A DNA stretch of 9,840 nucleotides, from NCBI GenBank assembly GCA_964591605.1, contig CAZQEN010000301.1:1-9840 (forward strand), in the 5' to 3' direction. This document shows, piece by piece, positions 1-7,000 of this stretch. The position numbers were made by a program, and so were the translations under genes. The notes beneath the pieces are model-generated. The model worked only from the letters and a program-made list of their open reading frames with translations, had not been told where the DNA came from and ran no database searches. Within the stretch, counting starts at the first letter, position 1. The number at the start of each line of letters is the position of its first letter. Source of the DNA: CAYLLT01 sp964591605. Its GTDB lineage: Bacteria > Planctomycetota > Phycisphaerae > UBA1845 > PWPN01.

Positions 1-1
1 C

Positions 2-463
2 CGTGCCGGCCGCATCTACACGTGTACGATCATGGTCGCCATCGGCAAACTGCGCGAACCCGGCTACGTCACGGCGTTCATGGATGCGCTGCGCCTGCGG
101 AAGGCCACGCCCGGCGTGCGCTGGATCGGTCTGCAGGCGGTGCTGGACACCTGGTATGCCGAGTACGGCGGACAGGCCAACCAGCTCGCCTGGCTGGCCG
201 GCGACGGGCAGATCCAGCCCGATTTCGACGGCGACGGCGATGTGGACGCCAGCGACTTTCAGCGGTTTGCGGATTGCCGCACCGGGCCGCGGATCCCCTA
301 TGCCGCCGCGATGCCGGCCGACTGTACGCTGGTGCCGAATTGCGATGGGCTCATTCCGGCCGATCTGGACCGCGACGGCGACACCGACCTGAGCGACTTT
401 GGCATCTTCCAGCGCTGCCTGAGCGGACCCGGCGTGCCCTATCACCCGGCCTGCGTCGAGTAA
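2..463 (+). CDS. C-terminal part of a secreted protein with paired dockerin-like EF-hand tag (5' end outside window)
   Basis: The frame is open from the left edge to TAA at 461-463, giving 153 visible residues, so the start lies outside the window; the internal ATG at 32 has no clear ribosome binding site. Visible residues 1-70 are the end of a domain I do not recognise. Residues 74-85 (DFDGDGDVDASD) and 121-132 (DLDRDGDTDLSD) are textbook 12-residue calcium loops with Asp at positions 1, 3, 5, 9 and 12, each followed by an amphipathic helix and a Cys (DFQRFADC, DFGIFQRC). Paired loops of this kind are the hallmark of type I dockerin-like modules, which in planctomycetes commonly end large secreted proteins that have no cellulosome link. 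The same arrangement ends the giant protein at 4048-9099. The protein is probably extracellular, but the missing N-terminus prevents a check for a signal peptide. The tag is well supported; the function of the whole protein is unknown. Confidence 0.85.
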   Translation, partial: RAGRIYTCTIMVAIGKLREPGYVTAFMDALRLRKATPGVRWIGLQAVLDTWYAEYGGQANQLAWLAGDGQIQPDFDGDGDVDASDFQRFADCRTGPRIPYAAAMPADCTLVPNCDGLIPADLDRDGDTDLSDFGIFQRCLSGPGVPYHPACVE

Positions 464-469
464 GAGTAC

Positions 470-486
470 ATCCCACCTGTTGGGAT
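470..486. terminator. Hairpin just after the stop codon (possible terminator without a T-run)
   Basis: ATCCCA (470-475) pairs perfectly with TGGGAT (481-486) across a 5-nt CCTGT loop, 7 nt after the TAA of the upstream gene. No T-run follows on either strand, so it is not a classical rho-independent terminator. It may stabilise the 3' end or assist termination. Confidence 0.35.
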
Positions 487-652
487 TACATTCCTGTGGC
501 CGACACTGCAGCGACGGGACCACCGGTGCGAATGCCGGCGGGATGGACTCGAACCACTCGCTCGCTGGTCGCCCCCCGGCGTTGCCGGTTGATCCTGTCC
601 CTGGCCTGCAGATCGAGAATACCGCGGTCGCGGGCGTCATAAATCCACACTT

Positions 653-686
653 TATAATTGACTTCGCTTCGCCGATGGGGTCTGAT
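653..686 (+). promoter_or_regulatory. AT-rich promoter-like patch upstream of the ECF sigma factor
   Basis: The 20 bases 641-660 contain only five G or C, in a strongly GC-rich region. TATAAT, a perfect housekeeping -10 hexamer, lies at 653-658 but has no good -35 box 17 nt upstream. Alternatively TTGACT (658-663) could be a -35 box paired with TCTGAT (681-686) at 17-nt spacing, a 5/6 and 4/6 match to consensus. Either would drive the sigma factor at 753. Planctomycete promoter consensus is poorly defined, so this is a candidate only. Confidence 0.35.
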
Positions 687-740
687 GATGGTATCCATTC
701 GTTCCGGGCCGGCCATCCGAGCAGGTCTTCAGACGTCATT

Positions 741-745
741 GGAGG
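741..745 (+). promoter_or_regulatory. Ribosome binding site deciding the sigma factor start
   Basis: GGAGG lies 7 nt before ATG at 753. This favours 753 over several in-frame upstream starts, which would add N-terminal sequence unlike any sigma region. Confidence 0.8.
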
Positions 746-752
746 GCTCGTC

Positions 753-1379
753 ATGTCGAGCGACGAGGAACTGGTGCAGCAGGCGGTGGGAGGCGACCGC
801 TCCGCGCTCGAGCGGCTGCTCCAGCAGTGTCATCGCCCGCTGCGCCGGCGCGTCGAGCAGCGGATTTCGCCTGCTCTCGCCGGGAAAGTCTGCGCCGACG
901 ACGTGCTTCAAGAGACCTTCGCGGAGGCATTCCGGCGGATCCGCGACTTCCAGCCGCGTGGCGAGGGCACGTTTCTGGGCTGGCTTTCGTGCATCGCCGA
1001 CCACCGCCTGGCGGACATGATCAAGGCGTGCCGGACGGCCAAGCGCGGCGGCGAGCGCGTGGCGGTGGGAGCGCCGCTGAACCCGGAAGTCTCGACCATC
1101 GTTGACGTACTCGCGCTGCTGGCCGTCCATGAGGCTACGCCCAGCCGATCCGTGGCCCGCCGCGAGGCCGTCGAAGCCGTGCGGTCCGCTCTGCTCGGCC
1201 TGAGCGCGGATTATCGGCGGGCCCTTGAGCTGCGTTACCTGCGCGGCCTGCCGGTGGCCGAGATCGCCGCCCAGATGAACCGCACGCCGCGGGCCGTGCA
1301 CATGCTCTGCAATCGCGGCCTCAAGGCGCTCCACGCCGCCCTGGGAGATGCCAGCCGGTTTCTGACGCGGCCCGGGTGA
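753..1379 (+). CDS. ECF-type RNA polymerase sigma factor
   Basis: This 208-residue protein has the two-domain layout of extracytoplasmic-function sigma-70 factors, which direct RNA polymerase to a small regulon. Region 2 covers about residues 3-95. It includes the helix ADDVLQETFAEAFRRI (48-63), matching the conserved DDxxQExF core that contacts the beta' subunit, then a GTFLGWLSCIADHRLADM stretch (72-89) fitting regions 2.3/2.4 that melt and bind the -10 element. A linker of about 40 residues follows. Region 4 (about 137-195) ends in a helix-turn-helix, LPVAEIAAQMNRTPRAVHML (166-185), for -35 recognition. It resembles the planctomycete/verrucomicrobial ECF families. The start at 753 is set by GGAGG 7 nt upstream. 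The next gene, 139 nt downstream on the same strand, is a Ser/Thr kinase; ECF factors linked to such kinases are known in Planctomycetes, and no anti-sigma factor gene is adjacent. Phosphorylation by the kinase is plausible but unproven. Confidence 0.93.
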   Translation: MSSDEELVQQAVGGDRSALERLLQQCHRPLRRRVEQRISPALAGKVCADDVLQETFAEAFRRIRDFQPRGEGTFLGWLSCIADHRLADMIKACRTAKRGGERVAVGAPLNPEVSTIVDVLALLAVHEATPSRSVARREAVEAVRSALLGLSADYRRALELRYLRGLPVAEIAAQMNRTPRAVHMLCNRGLKALHAALGDASRFLTRPG

Positions 1380-1506
1380 GCGCGGCCGCCGGTTGGCGGT
1401 GATGGATAACAGTGAGACCTGTGGCCTTCAGCGACTTCGGCAACGCGATCCGTCAGCGAGGGGACCTGTCGGCCGACGGCTGAGCCTGCTCACTTCGTCC
1501 TCAGCC

Positions 1507-1511
1507 AGGAG
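1507..1511 (+). promoter_or_regulatory. Ribosome binding site deciding the kinase start
   Basis: AGGAG lies 7 nt before ATG at 1519. In-frame starts further upstream (from about 1393) lack such a site and would add about 40 low-complexity, Arg/Ser-rich residues. Confidence 0.75.
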
Positions 1512-1518
1512 TTCCAAC

Positions 1519-3258
1519 ATGAGTGCACCTGGAACAGAGACCCCATCCGCATCACGTGCCCAGGCCCTGTGGCGTGTCATCGACGATTGTGTCTGCCGCC
1601 GTGAGCAGGGCGAGGATCTGTCCGACGCGCAGGTCATCGCCGCGCATCCCGAGCTCATGCCTGAACTCCAGGAGGAACTCGCCGGGCTGCACCTGATCCG
1701 CAGAGCGCGCGTGGAGGTGGACGCAGACTCGGCCCTGACTTCCCCGTCGGTATCCGTCGGCCCCGCACCCGGTGAGCCGCCTCAGACGCGTTTCCCGGGG
1801 TACGAGATCATCCGCGAGATCCACCGTGGCGGGCAGGGCGTGGTGTACGAGGCGGTGCAGCGCTCGACCAAGCGCACGGTGGCGGTCAAGGTGCTAATCG
1901 GAGGGGGTTTGGCCGACCGCCGGGCGCAGTGGCGCTTCGAGCGCGAGGTCGACCTGATCGCCGCCCTTCGGCACCCGCACATTGTCGTCATTCACGACAG
2001 CGGAGTGGCCGAAGGCAACTACTTCTACGCGATGGATTACGTGCGCGGTGATCCGCTCGACACGCACGTGCGCATGGCCCAGCCGTCGATCCGCCAGATG
2101 GTCCGCATCTTTCGCAGCGTGTGCGATGCCGTCGCGCATGCCCACGCCCACGGGATCATTCATCGCGACCTGAAGCCCTCCAACATCCTGGTCGGACAGG
2201 ACGGCCACGCCTACGTGGTGGACTTCGGCCTGGCCAAGATCCTGAGTGGAGAACCCCCGGAGAAAGCGGAGCTCGTTTCGGTGGCCGGCAATTTGATGGG
2301 CACGATCGCCTACATGGCCCCCGAGCAGACGAAGGGCGACCCTGATCTGATCGACACGCGCACCGACGTGTACGCCCTGGGCGTCGTCCTCTACCGGCTG
2401 GTGACCGGCGCGCACCCTTACGAGGTGACGGGCGATCTCCAGCGCGTGTTCAGGACGATACAGACAGTCGATCCGCCGCGCCCGTCGCGGCTGATCCGCG
2501 CCATCAACTCCGAGCTGGACGCGATCATCCTGAAGACGATGGAGAAGGAACCCGCCCGGCGTTACCAATCGGCCGCCGAGCTGACGCAGGACCTCGACGC
2601 CTGGCTCGACGGCCGTCCGATCGCGGCCAAGTCGGCCAGTTCGCTCTACCTCATCCGCAAGATCGCCTTCCGGCACGGGTTCGAGACAATCACGATCGCC
2701 GCGCTGCTGATCGTGGTCGTGAGCTTTTCCTCCATTGCTCTTTACAAGCATCGTGAGGCGGAGAGGGCCCGTGCGGGTCAGACGCTGAGCGACCAGGCTT
2801 TCATCGCCGCCGATCGCGCCCGCGAACATCTCACGAGCACTGAACATCAGGCCCAACTCAACCAGTTCTTCCTGCCCTGGTTCCTGTTGGAGTGGCACCA
2901 GGGCCGGCGGGAGGCAGCACGGGCGGTGCAGCGGCGGATGCTGGCCGGTTCGCCCGAGTACCTCGCCGCGCAGTTTCTGCTGGACGGCCAGCGTACCCTG
3001 GATCAGTTGCTGACGGCGCTTCCCGCGGACAGCGGGCCGCTCCCGTACTTCGTGGCCGGCGAGCGGGAAATGCGGGACGGTCGAATGGAGGCGGCCCGGT
3101 CCGCTTATCGCCGGAGCCTGGAACTGATTCGCCGCAACGGACGCGACAAGTGGTTCGAGCTGGCGGCCACGGCGCGGCTCGAGCAGATTGCTTTGAGCCC
3201 GGCCGCGGCGCTGAGTTCGCAACCCGCCGGAACGGAAGGACACGACGATGCGAAGTGA
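1519..3258 (+). CDS. Membrane-anchored Ser/Thr protein kinase (PknB-like) with TPR-like C-terminal region
   Basis: This 579-residue protein would transfer phosphate from ATP to Ser/Thr of target proteins. An N-terminal segment (about 13-65), including HPELMPELQEEL, resembles the short lead-in often seen in planctomycete kinases. The Hanks-type kinase domain spans about 95-365 and keeps all key parts: Gly-rich loop HRGGQGVVY (102-110), ATP-binding Lys124 in VAVKVL, probable helix-C Glu143, catalytic HRDLKPSN (215-222), DFG (235-237), APE (267-269) and DVYALG (283-288). The first loop glycine is replaced by His102. One membrane segment (about 390-409) separates the cytoplasmic kinase from a C-terminal part (410-579) with a TPR-like helical stretch (about 509-555), probably on the other side of the membrane. 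The gene lies between the ECF factor and the pseudopilin, and its last 11 nt overlap the pseudopilin start. Kinase activity is well supported; its target and signal are unknown. Confidence 0.93.
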   Translation: MSAPGTETPSASRAQALWRVIDDCVCRREQGEDLSDAQVIAAHPELMPELQEELAGLHLIRRARVEVDADSALTSPSVSVGPAPGEPPQTRFPGYEIIREIHRGGQGVVYEAVQRSTKRTVAVKVLIGGGLADRRAQWRFEREVDLIAALRHPHIVVIHDSGVAEGNYFYAMDYVRGDPLDTHVRMAQPSIRQMVRIFRSVCDAVAHAHAHGIIHRDLKPSNILVGQDGHAYVVDFGLAKILSGEPPEKAELVSVAGNLMGTIAYMAPEQTKGDPDLIDTRTDVYALGVVLYRLVTGAHPYEVTGDLQRVFRTIQTVDPPRPSRLIRAINSELDAIILKTMEKEPARRYQSAAELTQDLDAWLDGRPIAAKSASSLYLIRKIAFRHGFETITIAALLIVVVSFSSIALYKHREAERARAGQTLSDQAFIAADRAREHLTSTEHQAQLNQFFLPWFLLEWHQGRREAARAVQRRMLAGSPEYLAAQFLLDGQRTLDQLLTALPADSGPLPYFVAGEREMRDGRMEAARSAYRRSLELIRRNGRDKWFELAATARLEQIALSPAAALSSQPAGTEGHDDAK

Positions 3259-4048
3259 CCCTCGCTCGCGAAGTGTCGCCGGCGGATCGCGGCCTCGGGC
3301 GTTCACGCTGCTCGAGGTGCTGGTCGTCGTTGCGATCATTGCCCTGCTGATCGCGATCCTTCTGCCCAGCCTCGACAAGGCGCGTCATCTCTCGCGCCGG
3401 GTGGCGTGTCAATCGAACCTGCGTCAGATCGCCGCCGCCTGGCATCCGTATCTCGATGAGAACAACGGCTACTTCCTGCGCATCATCAACGCGAACGCGA
3501 ACTACGGTGGTAGGCAGGGGAGTTCCAGCGCCTACCGGAGTCCGAAGCCCTTGAACAAGCATCTGACCCTGCCGCGGGTCACACAGGATGCGCCCGTGTT
3601 TCGATGTCCGGCGGACCGCGGCGGCAAGGTCGAGCGACCGACGTGCTACGACTATTACGGCACGAGCTACAACACGAGCGAGATGCTGGTCTGGAACCCC
3701 CAGATCCTGGTTACGCCCATGGACCCGTTTGCCTCGTTGCGGCAGAAGATCAACGACCGCATGAAGAAGGGGCCGGGCAAATACGCGCTGCACCGCAGCC
3801 AGGTGACCACGCCGCCCTCGCTGCTGGTTGTGGCAGGCGATTTCGGCTGGGTGGCCGACTCGAAAAACACGACGGCAGGCAACGACTGGCACAACAGTCC
3901 GTTCGGGCACAGCCTCTCGTTTCTCGACGGGCACGCTGAATTCCTCACGCTCCGAAAGCGCTGCTACGTCACCGACAAGTACAAGCTCGTGGCCTTCGCG
4001 GACCTGCTCAGAGACTTCGAGGACGTCCAGAAGCAGGAGGGGCTGTGA
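3248..4048 (+). CDS. Pseudopilin-like protein with prepilin cleavage/methylation motif and C-terminal H-Xn-DG motif
   Basis: This 266-residue protein carries a type II secretion/type IV pilin N-terminus: a basic leader of 18 residues, then FTLLEVLVVVAIIALLIAIL (19-38) with Glu at +5, the expected prepilin peptidase and N-methylation site. The residue before the cut is Ala18 rather than the usual Gly. The hydrophobic helix would anchor it in the inner membrane before assembly. The globular part includes FRCPAD (118-123) and ends with FGHSLSFLDGHAEFL (219-233), the DUF1559-type processing-associated motif typical of the greatly expanded pseudopilin families of Planctomycetes. Spacing here is H215-X11-DG rather than H-X9-DG. 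GGAAGGA (3234-3240) gives a ribosome site 7 nt before ATG 3248. The start overlaps the kinase end by 11 nt, and the stop shares one base with the next start, implying translational coupling. Whether it acts in secretion, adhesion or envelope structure cannot be told. Confidence 0.88.
   Translation: MRSDPRSRSVAGGSRPRAFTLLEVLVVVAIIALLIAILLPSLDKARHLSRRVACQSNLRQIAAAWHPYLDENNGYFLRIINANANYGGRQGSSSAYRSPKPLNKHLTLPRVTQDAPVFRCPADRGGKVERPTCYDYYGTSYNTSEMLVWNPQILVTPMDPFASLRQKINDRMKKGPGKYALHRSQVTTPPSLLVVAGDFGWVADSKNTTAGNDWHNSPFGHSLSFLDGHAEFLTLRKRCYVTDKYKLVAFADLLRDFEDVQKQEGL
4035..4040 (+). promoter_or_regulatory. Strong ribosome binding site deciding the giant protein start
   Basis: AGGAGG, inside the pseudopilin coding end, lies 7 nt before ATG 4048 and only 4 nt before an in-frame GTG at 4045. 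The ATG, whose first base is also the last base of the pseudopilin TGA, is preferred. Confidence 0.8.
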
Positions 4049-7000
4049 TGAAGCGTATGGGGCGCATCCATCGGCGGCTGGTGGCGGTCGTCTGGGGGCT
4101 CGCGGCCGCGGTCGCCGTACCGGCGCGGGCCGACGTGCGATACGTCAAGTGGAACGCGGCGGGCGCGAACGACGGCACCTCCTGGACGCACGCCTACACC
4201 GATCTGCAGTCCGCGCTGGCCGAGGCTCAGAGCAACCCTGCCATCGATGCGATCTGGGTGGCGCAGGGCAACTACAAACCGCACGCCAGCGACCGCTGCC
4301 GCTCGTTCGATTTGCGCAGCGGCGTCGCTCTGTACGGCGGCTTCCCCGGGCTCGCGGGGCAGGAGGGCAATCTTGCCGTTCGCAACCCGGTGCGCCACCT
4401 AACGCTGCTGTCGGGTGACATTACTGGCAACGATCCCACCACGGGCGATCGCACGGACAACTCCGTTCACGTGTTGACGGCGGCCGCGGTCAACGGGGCG
4501 GCCCTCGATGGGTTCACGATCTCCTCGGGCCAGGCCGATTTCACCGGCTGCCTGGGTGGTGGAGGTGTGCTCGACCGAAGCGGCGGGGGCCTCCTGGCCA
4601 CCGGCGCGTTGAACCTGCTGATACGTAACTGCGTCTTCACGCGAAATGCCGCGGATGTGTTCGGAGGGGCGGTCGTCAACGATGCCGCGCAGAGCATCTT
4701 TGAGAACTGCACGTTCCTCGACAACACCTCCGATTGGGACGGCGGAGCGTTGGCCAATTTGAATGCCGGCACCGTTGTCATTCGCAACTGCACGTTTCTG
4801 GGCAATCTCGCCGTGGCCCGCAGCGGCGGGGCTTTGGCCAGCGAGAGCAGCGATACGACCCTGCACAACTCGATTCTCTGGGCGAATCTGTCGGCGGACG
4901 GCGGACAAATCTTCCTGCTCGGTGGATTGCTCACGGCCACCTTCTCCGATATCCAGGGCGGACGCGACAACGTGCGTATCGGCAGCTCGATTCCCAGCAT
5001 CATCACCTGGGGTGAGCCCGCCGGGCTGGACATGCTGGATCTGGATCCGCAACTGACGCCTGACGGGCATCTGCGGTCGGTCTCGCCGTGCATCAACCAG
5101 GGCACGAACACGGGCGCCCCGCCTTCCGATCGAGATGCTGAGATGCGTCCCGGCGGCGGGACCGTGGACATGGGAAGCGACGAGTTCGTGGACAGCGATG
5201 GCGATGCCTTGCCGGACTGGTTCGAGCTCCAGTACGCCACGCCCGGACCTGGGGGCGATCCGGACTTTGACGGCCTCAGCAACCTTCTCGAATACGAGCT
5301 GTACGGCAGCGACCCGAAGACGCGCGGCCCTCTCTACGTGAGCCCGCTTGGTAACGATGCCTGGGATGGCACGGCGGCGTGCCTGCAGAGTGGCACGATC
5401 GGCCCGAAGAAGACGATCCAGAGCGCGATCGATGCCGCCCAGAGCGGCGATACGATTCTGGTCATGGCGCCCGGCTCTTCGGTCACGTACAGTGGGGCCG
5501 GCAACATCAACCTGGACTTTCGCCACAAGGCCATCGTTGTTCGCAGGCACGCGTTGCCCGGACCAGGTCCGTGTACCTCTTCCGGGGGAGCCATCATCGA
5601 CTGCGGGAACTCGGCCCGCGCGATCGACCCTGAATCGATCGAGGGTATCTTCGCCGTGCTCGAGGGCTTCACTATCCAGAACGCAGCGGCCAGCGACGTC
5701 GGAGGTGCCCTTGATACAACGCGATCGCGACTGCTGATCCGGAATTGCACCATCCAGAACAGCAGCGCCGGGACGGAGGCGGGCGCGCTCTACGCCGGTG
5801 TGTCCAGCCCGGCCTTCTTCGGGCTGACGATCGGCGCCGGCAACTCGTCGCCCGCCGTCGTGCTCTCCAACAGTCATGTCAACCTGGCCGGGCCGCTGAC
5901 ACTCCAGAGTGGCACGCTCGTGACCCGCGGCGCGCGGTTCGAGGGCAGCGGCGAAATCTCATTGGGAGCCGGTACGCAGATCCAACTCGATAGTGTCAGC
6001 GCCGGCGTGTCGGTGCTGCGTACGAATGTCACCGGCACTGGCAGCATCGATGTCGCCAGTCGCAGAGTCCTGATGCTCCAGCAGTCGAGCCGGATCGACT
6101 TGAGCGGCCAAACCTCGCTTGTCACCTGCGATCCGCAGGCGCCCGGACCGCCATCAGGAAGCGGCCTTCTGAGCATCCAGGAGTTCGCAACGCTCCTGAT
6201 CCAGGACCAGGCGAGCATTCAGAACACGATCCTGGACGTCAAGACACTTCGCGTGGAGGGCAGCAACAGCCTCGTCCACAACGAGATCCATCTCCACGGT
6301 ACGACGCCGCAGTTCCTGATCAGCCAGCAGGCGATCGTGCAATGCAATGACATCTATTCTATCGGAGATCAGTATCTCGATTTTGACCCGGATCCGGCGA
6401 ACCGGAACCTCAACATCACCGGCAACCGCTGGTACGTGCAGATCCCGATCGCGTCGCCGGGTTCCGCGGGGACACTGCTGGAGCTCAGGATGAGCGACTT
6501 GGACTGCATCGGCAACTGCCCGTCCCGGCCGGTGCACCTGTCGACCTCGCCCGCCGGCGGCTACGACAGCCCGTGGACGCTCGAACGGCTCGAGCTGCTG
6601 CCCAACGCCAAACTGAACCTGACCAACCGGCAGGGGATGGTATTCGAGACGTCGCCGGGCGGCGTTCCCGAAGCCCTCTACGTCCGCACGCTCAAGATGA
6701 ATCCATTCGCGGTCCTGAACGTGGGGCTCCAGCGCCTCTATTACCAGCAGCTTGTGGATCAGAACGATCAGCCAATGACTGACCCTGACCCGATCACGCA
6801 GCCCCTCAGTAACGGCAGCCGCTTCGCCAACGTGCCGCTGCTGGGCTTCTCGCTGGTCAACATCGACATGGAAACTCAGAGCGAATATGAGGTGCGCGTC
6901 CAGAGCCGCGTGCGCGACGCGTCTGATACGCAGCCGTGTGCGTGCGACGGTGAGTGTGAGGACGGATCTCCTGCGGATGCGAGTCAGTGCATAGAGGGGC

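Noticed and set aside
540..556. Minus-strand string GGTTCGAGTCC resembling a tRNA T-arm
   Set aside because: The T-stem has a mismatch and a wobble, and no matching acceptor 5' strand, D-arm or anticodon arm was found at the required distance.
480..752. Longer version of the sigma factor starting upstream of 753
   Set aside because: The extra residues match no sigma region, and GGAGG sits ideally before 753.
1385..1400. Small hairpin CCGCC-GGTT-GGCGG after the sigma gene
   Set aside because: A five-pair stem with no T-run in very GC-rich DNA is expected by chance, and the kinase gene follows on the same strand.
1393..1518. Longer version of the kinase starting near 1393
   Set aside because: The extension is low-complexity and lacks a ribosome site; AGGAG at 1507-1511 supports ATG 1519.
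1894..3378. Minus-strand frame of 494 codons opposite the kinase gene
   Set aside because: The plus strand carries a full set of kinase motifs; the antisense product is Arg-rich and featureless.
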